Shown piece by piece: positions 34,444 through 42,353 of a stretch of 64,000 nt of DNA. The position numbers were made by a program, and so were the translations under genes. The notes under the pieces were generated by a model. It was not told the DNA's origin, did not search any database, and worked only from the letters and a program-made list of their open reading frames with translations. The stretch is from MnTg04 sp964568075 (GTDB lineage Bacteria > Pseudomonadota > Gammaproteobacteria > Steroidobacterales > MnTg04), in NCBI GenBank assembly GCA_964568075.1, contig CAZMOM010000008.1, positions 26,858 to 90,857 of the forward strand, in the 5' to 3' direction. Position 1 is the first letter of the stretch. Each line of letters begins with the position of its first letter.

Positions 34444-35256
34444 ATGAAACAAGCAAAATCGCTTACACAGGCAGCGACGGTGGGCATTGCTCTCGTCCTT
34501 TGTAGCTGCGGTACTTTGCCAAACGGTCGTGGCTGGGGTCAGAATGCGACCATCAAACCGGGTTGGGATACAGTGCGTGAGTCAGCTATTCGCGCGGCAA
34601 AGTCACCGTATACCTGGGGGCCTCTTGCCGGGGCGCTGCTGTTGCAAGTCGATGACTGGGACGAAAATATTTCTAATTGGGCGGCGGATAAAACACCGCT
34701 GTTTGGTTCACAGCGATCCGCACGAGATGCCAGCGATGTCCTCAGAGGTCTTTCGATCGCTGCGTATTTGGCCACGGCCCTCGCCACTCCCAGCGGAGAC
34801 TCGTCGGGCGATTGGCTCGCTGCCAAGACTAAGGGGTTTGCTGTTGCAGCCGCTGCCAATTTGTTGAATGGCGGGGCGACCGCTTCTTTGAAAAACTGGT
34901 CTGACAGAACCCGCCCGGATGCTAGCGATAGCAATAGTTTTCCGTCAGGCCACAGCTCCTTCGCAACACTCAGCTCAACCCTCGCTGCCCGCAACCTGCG
35001 ATCTATTGACATGAACGCCAACTACAGGCGAACGATGGAAATCGGTCTGGGCGTATTTGCGGCTGGTGCCGCATGGGCTCGGGTGGAAAGCAATTTACAC
35101 TTTCCGTCCGACGTACTCGCCGGTGCGGCCCTTGGTCATTTTATTGCTGCGTTCATCAACGATGCATTTATCGGCCTCAACGAGTCAGCCCCCCGGTCGA
35201 TCAACCTTTCATTGACGCCGGAATTAATTTTGATTCAATTTCAGCTAGCATTTTAA
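34444..35256 (+). CDS. PAP2-family phosphatase, predicted lipoprotein
   Basis: The product is 270 residues from the ATG at 34444, with a lipobox-like LVLCSC after a hydrophobic segment (a TTG start at 34417 is less likely). The three phosphatase motifs are present: KNWSDRTRPD (K-x6-RP), SFPSGHSSFA (PSGH) and RVESNLHFPSDVLAGAALG (SR-x5-H-x3-D type). Such enzymes dephosphorylate lipid phosphates such as phosphatidic acid or undecaprenyl pyrophosphate. Its place after the YdbH and Mla loci fits a lipid-homeostasis role, but this is inference. Confidence 0.85.
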   Translation: MKQAKSLTQAATVGIALVLCSCGTLPNGRGWGQNATIKPGWDTVRESAIRAAKSPYTWGPLAGALLLQVDDWDENISNWAADKTPLFGSQRSARDASDVLRGLSIAAYLATALATPSGDSSGDWLAAKTKGFAVAAAANLLNGGATASLKNWSDRTRPDASDSNSFPSGHSSFATLSSTLAARNLRSIDMNANYRRTMEIGLGVFAAGAAWARVESNLHFPSDVLAGAALGHFIAAFINDAFIGLNESAPRSINLSLTPELILIQFQLAF

Positions 35257-35307
35257 AATCGTTGCGGATACGGTCCCGGTGGTTTCGACTTTCTCGCGGA
35301 TGCGATT

Positions 35308-36006
35308 TTAATCTCCTGCGCCGACTTCGGCGCGCAGATATGCCAGGCCACCCTCTTTTATATAGAGTACGCAACCGATGTCCGTTTGTGGCTGATGGCT
35401 GGCTTCAGCCGGTAAACGAAGCCAGGTGCCGGCCTCGTAACTGCCACGTTCGTCGGTGAACCGCCCTTCCAGCACGAAGTACTCGGCACCGGCCGCGTAA
35501 CAAAGTGAATCTAGTACGCTATCCGACGTCCACCGTTCCAGGCGCATCGTGTCCAAAAAACCTTCTTGCTGGTACAGCGGTTTGACCTCGACTCCCGGTC
35601 GGGAGTTCGTTTGCCAGCTGAGCAGGTTGGTATCCAGTGCTATGTGTCGGCGTTGCCTGCCCGGGAGCTGCCGGAGCTTGACGAACAGTTTGCAGCCGTC
35701 TTTCGAGAACGGAGCGTGGCGAAACCCCTCCGGGTTCAGCAAATAGGTGCCAGCCGGCCAGTCACCGTGCTCATCCGAAAAAACCCCATCGAGCACCAGG
35801 ATTTCCTCGCCGTCGGGATGATCGTGCGCCGGAAATCTGGAGTTGGGCTGGAACCGAACCACGGAGGTTACCTGGCCCGATTCGGCCGGGCCGACCAGAT
35901 GGACGCGCTTGCGCCAGACGGTACCGCTGGGACTCGGTATCCAATCCATCTGGCCAGTATCCACCGCAGCTCGGATGGACAGATCGCCATTAATTGTTTC
36001 GGACAT
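35308..36006 (-). CDS. Bicupin protein, ChrR anti-sigma cupin-like
   Basis: The product is 232 residues from the ATG at 36006 (AGGTG upstream; a GTG five codons earlier is less likely). It contains two cupin folds. The first has the metal-binding motif RFPAHDHPDGEEILVLDGVFSDEHGDWPAGTYLLNPEGFRH. The second is YFVLEGRFTDERGSYEAGTWLRLPAEASHQP. This matches the ChrR-like cupins, which sense oxidative stress or bind metal, here without the N-terminal zinc anti-sigma domain. No sigma factor gene is adjacent. Confidence 0.8.
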   Translation of the reverse strand: MSETINGDLSIRAAVDTGQMDWIPSPSGTVWRKRVHLVGPAESGQVTSVVRFQPNSRFPAHDHPDGEEILVLDGVFSDEHGDWPAGTYLLNPEGFRHAPFSKDGCKLFVKLRQLPGRQRRHIALDTNLLSWQTNSRPGVEVKPLYQQEGFLDTMRLERWTSDSVLDSLCYAAGAEYFVLEGRFTDERGSYEAGTWLRLPAEASHQPQTDIGCVLYIKEGGLAYLRAEVGAGD

Positions 36007-36083
36007 CAGAACACCTGTCACTTTCGTATATTTGTCCGCGTATTGGAAATTAGCACGCTATATCAATCGTCGGACTGCTTTTC

Positions 36084-36494
36084 TCATTTTTCTGCCTTGC
36101 GATCCTCTACCAATTTCTCTACATCGTCTTTGCTTGCGGCTTCTTCAATGACCCGAATTCGGCAAGACTGTAAACCTCTACCCAGGTCGCGGTAGATAAC
36201 CTCGCCAAAACTATCCGAGCACACTCTGGTGAAAGTATCTTTCACGGCGATCGTGTGTGCGCTCTGTAATCCGATGCATCCGCCGTCCACCGTGAACAGC
36301 AAGTGCTTGTGTGGACCAGTGGCCTTGACGTAGATGTGCCGGTCATCAATTGCATCGAATGACGTGATGTTTCTTACGCCTACGCATACTCTGCCGACCC
36401 CTTCCGATGACCTATCTGCCACCTTTTCCGATGAGGCGGCGCAGCCACTCAAAGCCAGGACCAGAACAAAGGGAATAGGTTGCCATCGTTTCAT
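36084..36494 (-). CDS. Small lipoprotein, DUF6491-like
   Basis: The product is 136 residues. The signal peptide and lipobox are FVLVLALSGCAASS (Cys18), and a GGAGGAAC ribosome site precedes the ATG. The mature part has cysteine pairs (GRVCVGVRNITSFDAIDDRHIYVKATG, GGCIGL, TRVCSDSF, QSCRIRVIE), a pattern I associate with DUF6491 proteins of Xanthomonadales-like gammaproteobacteria. Function unknown. Confidence 0.75.
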   Translation of the reverse strand: MKRWQPIPFVLVLALSGCAASSEKVADRSSEGVGRVCVGVRNITSFDAIDDRHIYVKATGPHKHLLFTVDGGCIGLQSAHTIAVKDTFTRVCSDSFGEVIYRDLGRGLQSCRIRVIEEAASKDDVEKLVEDRKAEK

Positions 36495-36620
36495 AATGTT
36501 CCTCCATAGTTCATATTATTGAATATACAGGTCTAATTAGTTTTATTTTCTTATACGAACACATACACAATAATATACCTATACAACGATATTTCTGAAT
36601 ATTACTGGAGGAGGGAGATC

Positions 36621-37580
36621 GTGGGATTATTAATCGACGGCCAATGGCACACCGACTGGTATGACACCGAATCCACGGGCGGTGAATTCGTACGGAAGGA
36701 CTCGCAGTTTCGCCAGTGGATCGGCGAACCGAGTATTGCAGCCGAAGCCGAGCGCTACCACCTGTTTGTCTCGCTGGCTTGCCCCTGGGCCCACCGCACC
36801 CTGATTTTTCGCAAGCTAAAAAAACTCGAGCAAATCATCGGCATTACGATCGTCGATGCCAAGATGCTGGAGCACGGTTGGGTATTTTCCGAGGATTCCC
36901 AGGATAATCCCATCGAGGGCATTGATTACCTGCACCAGGTTTACACCACCGCCGATGCCAACTACACCGGCCGGGTCACGGTGCCGGTGCTGTGGGATAA
37001 AAAACGACACAGCATAGTGAACAACGAATCCGCGGATATTATTCGCATGCTCAACAGCGCCTTTGATGACCTGACGGGAGAGCACAGCGACTATTATCCC
37101 CAACCACTGCGGGCGGATATCGATGAACTCAACCAGTCAGTCTATGACAATATCAACAATGGAGTTTACCGCGCTGGCTTTGCTACCTCGCAACAGGCCT
37201 ATGAAGCTGCCTTCCATCGCCTGTTTGATACCCTCGAATTGATTGAACAACGTTTAGGGCAGCAGCGTTATTTGATGGGCGAACACATTACAGAGGCGGA
37301 TTGGCGTTTGTTTACGACCTTGATTCGATTCGACGCGGTGTACTATGGCCATTTCAAAACCAACCTCAAGCGAATCGAGGACTACCCGAACCTTTCCAAC
37401 TACCTGCGGGATTTGTTTCAAATTAAAGGTGTCGCCGACACGGTGAATTTCGAGCACATCAAGACTCACTATTATTTCAGTCAGACCACGATCAATCCAA
37501 CGCAGGTGATACCAGTGGGTCCGGCTCTGGATTTCGCTCGTCCCCACAACCGCAATCGATTTCTGGAGAATACGGAATAA
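36621..37580 (+). CDS. Glutathionyl-hydroquinone reductase (Xi-class GST)
   Basis: The 319-residue enzyme starts at GTG with a strong GGAGGAGGGAG site. The thioredoxin-fold domain has LFVSLACPWAHRTLIFRKLK with the catalytic Cys of the CPWAH motif typical of YqjG/PcpF enzymes, and VPVLWDKKRHSIVNNESADIIRML for glutathione binding. The helical C-terminal domain has HITEADWRLFTTLIRFDAVYYGHFKTNLKRI. These enzymes reduce S-glutathionyl-hydroquinones formed when quinones react with glutathione, so it may protect against quinones from aromatic metabolism. The AT-rich 36500-36600 segment is the probable promoter. Confidence 0.92.
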   Translation: MGLLIDGQWHTDWYDTESTGGEFVRKDSQFRQWIGEPSIAAEAERYHLFVSLACPWAHRTLIFRKLKKLEQIIGITIVDAKMLEHGWVFSEDSQDNPIEGIDYLHQVYTTADANYTGRVTVPVLWDKKRHSIVNNESADIIRMLNSAFDDLTGEHSDYYPQPLRADIDELNQSVYDNINNGVYRAGFATSQQAYEAAFHRLFDTLELIEQRLGQQRYLMGEHITEADWRLFTTLIRFDAVYYGHFKTNLKRIEDYPNLSNYLRDLFQIKGVADTVNFEHIKTHYYFSQTTINPTQVIPVGPALDFARPHNRNRFLENTE

Positions 37581-37704
37581 GTGGTCAGTATCGTCAAGGA
37601 CGCTTGGTAATGTCTGCTTTCGGCTGCCGACTCAACCGAAGCCAATCCGGCCTGTCGCGGGCGATTTGTCGCTTGCGGAGTCAGTTTAAATAAGTGAATA
37701 CGTG

Positions 37705-37744
37705 AACACCGGCACGATCGTCGCAACACCGGCACGATCGTCGC
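37705..37744. repeat. 20-bp perfect tandem duplication
   Basis: AACACCGGCACGATCGTCGC occurs twice in tandem. It sits at the decayed end of the ferredoxin relic and is probably a small duplication fixed in non-functional DNA. Confidence 0.9.
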
Positions 37745-37828
37745 TCCTCGCATGACCAAGGCGCCAGTTGAAACCTCCACTTCGCAGGATGTCCCGTCGA
37801 ATTCGATATGGGTGATTGTCGCCCGATG
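37724..37828 (-). pseudogene. Remnant of a [2Fe-2S] ferredoxin gene (N-terminal part)
   Basis: Just after the boxR stop, the minus strand reads ATITHIEFDGTSCEVEVSTG and then ALVMRGAT. This matches the N-terminus of adrenodoxin/ISC-type [2Fe-2S] ferredoxins (I-T-x-I-E-x-D-G-T-x-x-x-V-x-V-x-x-G-x-x-V-M-x-G-A). There is no start codon, the match decays after GAT at the tandem duplication, and none of the cluster cysteines survive. It is therefore a dead fragment, probably of a gene that once followed boxR. Confidence 0.6.
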
Positions 37829-37847
37829 TTTGTATCGGCCTCGCAGT

Positions 37848-38735
37848 TCAATCGGTGTACTTGATGTCCTCGGGCACGGCCTGGGTGACCGCGTTTAGGC
37901 TCTCTTCAATGGTCAGATCCGATGTGTCGATAGTCTGGTGAGCCTTGGCGTAAAAAGGTTCGCGTTCACTGAGAATCAATCGCAGATCGGATATGGCGTC
38001 GTCATGATCGAGCATCGGTCGTAAGTCACCTTGCAGTTTGACACGCTCAATATACTGCTCGGGCCGGGCCCGCAGCCAAACGACAAAGCAGGTGGTCAGC
38101 AGTATATTCAACAATCGCGGTTCAGTGACGATGCTGCCGCCCGCTTCGATGACGCAACGATCATGACGCTTGAGCGTCTCCACCAGGGCCTGCTCTTCCA
38201 GTCGCCGGTATCCAGGCTGACCCGACAGGGAAAAAATCTCCGAAACGCTCATTCTGGCCATTTCCTCGATCACCCCCACCAAGCGCACGAAGGGCAATCC
38301 GAGCTGCTCGGCCAGTATGGTCCCGATCGTGGTTTTCCCCGCACCGCGTAGTCCAATCAGAGCAACACGAAGTTGAGAGGTGGCTGGTAGCGAAAACCGC
38401 TCATAGAGCATTTGCAGCGCAGTTTTCTGATCGACGGCTGTCAGCTCCCGCAGCAACTCCGCCACCAGTATCTGTTCGGCAGTCTGGTGATCATGGATGC
38501 GCAGCAGCTCGGCCGCATCCGTCTGCAGGGCTGCGGCGACCCGGTCCAGCAACGCGATAGAGATGTTCCCGCACCCCTGCTCCAGCTGTGCCAGGTAGCG
38601 CACGGAAACAGCCGAATGCTTAGCCAGCATCTTGCGGGTCATGCCCCGGCGAGCCCGCATGTTCCGAACCTTCTGGCCGACAAGTTTCAGTAACTCGGAG
38701 CTCTCTGTGATGTTGATGTCGGGTTGCGCAGCCAT
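37848..38735 (-). CDS. boxR: BoxR/BzdR-family regulator (XRE HTH fused to a shikimate-kinase-like domain)
   Basis: The product is 295 residues. The N-terminal XRE helix-turn-helix (about 18-75: GQKVRNMRARRGMTRKMLAKHSAVSVRYLAQLEQG) is followed by a linker and a shikimate-kinase-like domain with P-loop LIGLRGAGKTTIG (about 127-139) and EAGGSIVTEP. This architecture is specific to BzdR and BoxR, which repress anaerobic (bzd) or aerobic (box) benzoyl-CoA genes until benzoyl-CoA binds the kinase-like domain. It is divergent from a collapsed boxC-boxB stub and the hcr genes, so BoxR is the preferred name. A good GAGGG site precedes the ATG. Confidence 0.92.
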   Translation of the reverse strand: MAAQPDINITESSELLKLVGQKVRNMRARRGMTRKMLAKHSAVSVRYLAQLEQGCGNISIALLDRVAAALQTDAAELLRIHDHQTAEQILVAELLRELTAVDQKTALQMLYERFSLPATSQLRVALIGLRGAGKTTIGTILAEQLGLPFVRLVGVIEEMARMSVSEIFSLSGQPGYRRLEEQALVETLKRHDRCVIEAGGSIVTEPRLLNILLTTCFVVWLRARPEQYIERVKLQGDLRPMLDHDDAISDLRLILSEREPFYAKAHQTIDTSDLTIEESLNAVTQAVPEDIKYTD

Positions 38736-38800
38736 CGAGCCCTCAGGTGAACAATAATTCCGCCTGGCCTTGCCCGGCGATCGTTCGAAGTATATTATTC

Positions 38801-38867
38801 TGCATCTTCTATCAGCTATTTGGCAAGTTCACGCATTATTATGCATGCCATCCACCAAGCGGTTGCA
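38801..38867. promoter_or_regulatory. Cluster of TGCA motifs, candidate BoxR operator
   Basis: TGCA occurs at 38801, 38842 and 38864 between boxR and the former boxC, with spacings of 41 and 22 bp (about four and two helical turns). TGCA repeats are, from memory, the core of known BzdR/BoxR operators. The motif is short, so chance cannot be excluded. Confidence 0.4.
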
Positions 38868-39087
38868 GAATCCACCCCAACTGTAGATTTCCGCACCGGT
38901 CCGGAACCCTATCGGCACCGGGAGCTCTCGAGTGACGGACCCGAGACCATGGAGACCAGGATTTTTCGCCGCCTCAGTGCCTGGCAAAACTGGATTTTTT
39001 CGACGGCCCCACGCTGTCGGCGAATCCGGAAGTCTGAAGCTCAACGGCACGGACCGCCGCGCAGTGTGTGACAGCAATAGAGACTGA
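38841..39087 (+). pseudogene. boxC: boxC relic (benzoyl-CoA-dihydrodiol lyase), N- and C-termini joined by a large deletion
   Basis: From the ATG at 38841, the frame encodes the BoxC N-terminal motif VDFRTGPEPYRHREL, then after SSDGP jumps in frame to the BoxC C-terminal motif METRIFRRLSAWQNWIF. A one-base change in the six-T run at 38995-39000 shifts the frame. In the shifted frame the ending continues RRPHAVGESGSLKLNG and stops at 39087, again as in BoxC C-termini. About 480 internal codons of the ~550-residue enzyme are missing, including the whole crotonase core, so it is non-functional. Divergence from boxR is as expected for a box operon. The match is from memory of the family. Confidence 0.8.
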
Positions 39088-39089
39088 CA

Positions 39090-39179
39090 ATGACCGAAGT
39101 AGGCTACGATTCATTGATCCTGAATAACGTGAAGCTGGCAGCCGGATGCGGAGACGGGAGAAGTAACCGTGAGCAATGA
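39090..39179 (+). pseudogene. boxB: boxB 5' stub (benzoyl-CoA 2,3-epoxidase)
   Basis: Two bases after the boxC relic, an ATG opens MTEVGYDSLILNNVKLAAG. This resembles the conserved BoxB N-terminus (Y-x-x-L-I-P-N-N-V-x-L). The similarity ends after about 18 codons, and the frame closes inside the start of hcrC. The boxC-boxB order is that of aerobic box operons. The stub may still be translated and could couple translation to hcrC. Confidence 0.65.
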
Positions 39180-39759
39180 GTACGAGACGAAATCCAGGTC
39201 AGCCGGAGCCGCAGTAAACATTGCAGATGGAATGACCGCAACGGTGCTGCGCATCAACGGTGAAAATCATCCTGCGGTCTTTCCCACCAATCACACCCTG
39301 CTTGAAGTGCTGCGTGAAGAATGCCGGTTGACCGGGACCAAGCATGGCTGTGAGCTCGGTGAGTGCGGCGCCTGTGCAGTCCTGGTGAATGGTGAGCCGG
39401 TGTTGTCTTGTCTGCTGCTCGCCGCAGACATACAGGGAAAAACTATTGACACCGTAGAAGGTCTGCAACGCAACAACGCGCTTCATCCCCTGCAGGCGGC
39501 GTTCGCGGATCTGGGTGCGACACAGTGTGGGTACTGCACGCCCGGCATCCTGATGGTCGCGGCTGCTCTTTTGAAACGCGAACCTGATCCAACCGAAGAT
39601 CAGATTACCGAGGCCCTGTCGGGCAATCTCTGCCGTTGCACCGGTTATAACCGGATCGTTCAGGCGGTGCTGTGGGCGGCAGCCATGGAGCGTGGTGAAG
39701 ACTGGTGCCCCGACGACGAGCTGTTCGAGGGAACCATATTGCCCGGCGCAAGCCACTGA
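39169..39759 (+). CDS. hcrC: 4-hydroxybenzoyl-CoA reductase, [2Fe-2S] gamma subunit
   Basis: The product is 196 residues from GTG (39169; GGGAG upstream); an internal ATG at 39232 would remove an extra N-terminal tail. The plant-type cluster motif is CELGECGACAVLVNG...C, and the second cluster motif is QCGYCTPG...CRCTGY. This is the electron-entry subunit of xanthine-oxidase-family enzymes. With hcrA and hcrB downstream it forms the enzyme that removes the phenolic hydroxyl of 4-hydroxybenzoyl-CoA, yielding benzoyl-CoA with ferredoxin electrons. It directly follows the box relics. Confidence 0.88.
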   Translation: MSNEYETKSRSAGAAVNIADGMTATVLRINGENHPAVFPTNHTLLEVLREECRLTGTKHGCELGECGACAVLVNGEPVLSCLLLAADIQGKTIDTVEGLQRNNALHPLQAAFADLGATQCGYCTPGILMVAAALLKREPDPTEDQITEALSGNLCRCTGYNRIVQAVLWAAAMERGEDWCPDDELFEGTILPGASH

Positions 39760-39779
39760 CCGGGCGCAGCACCAGGATC

Positions 39780-42353
39780 ATGGTCAAGCCATTGGGAAAG
39801 CCATTAGGAAAGCAACCGGAAGGATCTTCTGAGGTAACGGAAGAAAGCGAGTTTCGATTGATCGGCAAACCATTCCGGCGCGTCGATGGCCGGGCGAAGG
39901 TCACCGGCCGCACGCGGTTTGCCGATGATATGGACTTCCCGCGGATGGCCTTCGTGAAACTCGTACGCAGTACCGTACCCCACGCCCGTATTGAATCCAT
40001 CGATTTGTCAGCAGCCCTGGCCATGAAGGGCGTCCTGGGTACGCTCGTTGGAGAGGAAATCCCCAACTCATTCGGGATCTTGCCGGTTTCGGAAGACGAG
40101 CATGCACTGGCGATCGACACGGTTCGGTTCGTTGGTGACCCCGTTGCCGCGGTGGCCGCTGTCACCGAAGACATCGCCCATGCAGCGGCGCTGGCGGTAA
40201 GGGTGGAATACGCCATTCTGCCCACGATCTCCAGTTTCGATGAGGCACTCAAGATCGCCGAACCGAGAATTCACGACTACGGCGACGGAGGAAACCTGCA
40301 CAAGAAAGTTTCGTTGGAGTTTGGAGATGTCGATAGCGGCCTGCAGGAAGCCGATATCGTGCTGGAGGATATATTTTACTACGAGGGCAACACGCATCTG
40401 GCGTTGGAACAACACGCTTCGATTGCGATTGCCGAAGACGATGATCGCGTGACTTTGTACTCCTCCACCCAGACGCCGCACTACGTGCACCGCGCACTGA
40501 CGAAGACACTGGGCCTACCATCATCCCGGATACGCGTAGTTTCCTGCTCCAATGGCGGCGGGTTTGGTGGCAAGACCGATCCCTTCAATCATGAGGTGGT
40601 CGTCGCCAAGATGGCGCTGAAACTCGGCAGGCCGGTCAAGATCACGCTGACCCGCGAGGAAGTGTTTTACTGCCACCGGGGGCGTCACCCGGCGCTGATG
40701 CACCTCCGCACAGGCTTCCGCAAGGACGGCGCCATGACCGCTCAGCACCTGCGCACGGCACTCGACGGCGGTGCCTTCGGCAGCTACGGCGTCGCAAGCC
40801 TTTATTATACCGGTGCGTTGCAGACCACAACCTATCGTCTGCCAAATTACCGGTTCGATGGCGCCCGGGCGTTTACTAACAAGCCACCCTGCGGGCCAAA
40901 GCGCGGTCATGGCACGCCGCAACCCCGATTCGCGTTTGAGATTCACCTGGACAAAGCGGCGCACGCGCTGGGCATCGATCCAGCCGAGTTGCGCCTGCGG
41001 AACCTGGTATCGCCCGACACGATTACGGCGAACTGGTTGCAGATAGGTACGATCGGGCTGCGTGAGTGCATCGAGGCCGTGGTGGCAGGCAGTAATTGGC
41101 CGGAGCGTTACGGCAAACTGCCGGAAGGGCGCGGTCTTGGTCTGGCCTGTAGTGCTTATATGTGCGGCGCAGGTCTGCCGATCTACTGGAACCACATGCC
41201 CCAGTCAGGAGTTCAGCTACAGCTGGACCGCAGTGGTCGTGTCGCGGTGTTCTGTGGCGAAGCGGAAATCGGCCAGGGCTCGGACAGCGTGCTGGCCGCG
41301 GTTGTTGCCGAGGTCCTGGGGATCGATCTACAAGACATCCGCCTGTGCGTGGGGGATACGGATCTGACACCGGTGGACCTGGGCAGCTATTCCTCCCGGG
41401 TGACGCTAATGATGGGTCAGGCCGCCATGCAGGCAGCCGGGCGAGCCCGGGACATGATTGCCGAATCCGTTGCCGAGCACCTCGAGGTGCCGGCGGACAC
41501 ACTGGTCTTCGCTGATCGCCGGGTCTTCCCGGCCGGCGAGCCGGACAGCGGTCTGGACTTCAACGAAGCAGTCGTGGTCACGGAATCCCGTTTCGGGACG
41601 CTGGGCACGACCGGATCGTATATTCCGCCGCGGGCGCCAGGGCGTTACCGTGGGTCCGGTGTCGGCCCCTCCCCGACTTACTCGTACACAGCTGCCGTCA
41701 TCGAGGTGGAAGTAGATCCAGACACGGGTCTGTACAACGTGGAACACGTCTGGTGCGCACACGATATCGGCCGGGCGATCAACCCGGTCCTGGCCCAGGG
41801 CCAGATCGAAGGCAGCATCTACATGGGGCTGGGCGAAGCGATGATGGAGGAACAGGTTTTTCGCCGGCTGCCCAAGCATTTATCGCCGGCGCTCGTGCAC
41901 AAGATGCCATCCATGCTGGAATACAAGAGCCCCGGCTTCCACGATATGCCGGGCATCACCAGTTACATGATCGAAACCGTTGACGAGCGGGGTCCGTTCG
42001 GAGCGAAGGAAGCGGGTCAGGGTCCGCTGCTTCCCGTGTTACCGGCATTGGCGAATGCCATCTTCGATGCTGTTGGCGTGCGCGTGGATCAGGTGCCGAT
42101 TCAGCCCGACATGGTACTCAAGGGCCTGCAGGCGAAGGCTGACGGGAAGGACGCGCGGGTCGGGCCGAAGACATTTCCACCTATCGAGTTCGGAGAACTG
42201 TTGCGGGTACCGACACCAGAGCAAGGTGGGGACGGGCGGGCGTTGGGGGATCCAAAGGCGAAGCATGCCGGTGTTCGGTCGGCATCGGGCACGATGAAGG
42301 ACCGCGAAGAAGCATTGAAGGAGCACAGCAGTGCTACGCTTACCACCGATTGA
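39780..42353 (+). CDS. hcrA: 4-hydroxybenzoyl-CoA reductase, molybdopterin alpha subunit
   Basis: The 857-residue catalytic subunit starts at the ATG at 39780. Xanthine-oxidase-family landmarks are FADDMDFPRMAFVKLVRS (N-terminal domain), SNGGGFGGKTDPF, GEAEIGQGSDSVLAAVVAE for the molybdopterin contacts, and GPFGAKEAGQGPLLPV with the conserved active-site Glu. It is longer than usual at the C-terminus, with a polar tail (about 815-857). Co-transcription with hcrB is shown by a 23-bp overlap. Other aromatic-acyl substrates are possible, but the beta-subunit insertion points to the Hcr type. Confidence 0.88.
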   Translation: MVKPLGKPLGKQPEGSSEVTEESEFRLIGKPFRRVDGRAKVTGRTRFADDMDFPRMAFVKLVRSTVPHARIESIDLSAALAMKGVLGTLVGEEIPNSFGILPVSEDEHALAIDTVRFVGDPVAAVAAVTEDIAHAAALAVRVEYAILPTISSFDEALKIAEPRIHDYGDGGNLHKKVSLEFGDVDSGLQEADIVLEDIFYYEGNTHLALEQHASIAIAEDDDRVTLYSSTQTPHYVHRALTKTLGLPSSRIRVVSCSNGGGFGGKTDPFNHEVVVAKMALKLGRPVKITLTREEVFYCHRGRHPALMHLRTGFRKDGAMTAQHLRTALDGGAFGSYGVASLYYTGALQTTTYRLPNYRFDGARAFTNKPPCGPKRGHGTPQPRFAFEIHLDKAAHALGIDPAELRLRNLVSPDTITANWLQIGTIGLRECIEAVVAGSNWPERYGKLPEGRGLGLACSAYMCGAGLPIYWNHMPQSGVQLQLDRSGRVAVFCGEAEIGQGSDSVLAAVVAEVLGIDLQDIRLCVGDTDLTPVDLGSYSSRVTLMMGQAAMQAAGRARDMIAESVAEHLEVPADTLVFADRRVFPAGEPDSGLDFNEAVVVTESRFGTLGTTGSYIPPRAPGRYRGSGVGPSPTYSYTAAVIEVEVDPDTGLYNVEHVWCAHDIGRAINPVLAQGQIEGSIYMGLGEAMMEEQVFRRLPKHLSPALVHKMPSMLEYKSPGFHDMPGITSYMIETVDERGPFGAKEAGQGPLLPVLPALANAIFDAVGVRVDQVPIQPDMVLKGLQAKADGKDARVGPKTFPPIEFGELLRVPTPEQGGDGRALGDPKAKHAGVRSASGTMKDREEALKEHSSATLTTD

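Noticed and set aside
38841..39071. Functional 76-residue protein upstream of hcrC
   Set aside because: It is better explained as BoxC N- and C-terminal pieces joined by deletion and then frameshifted; no domain is complete.
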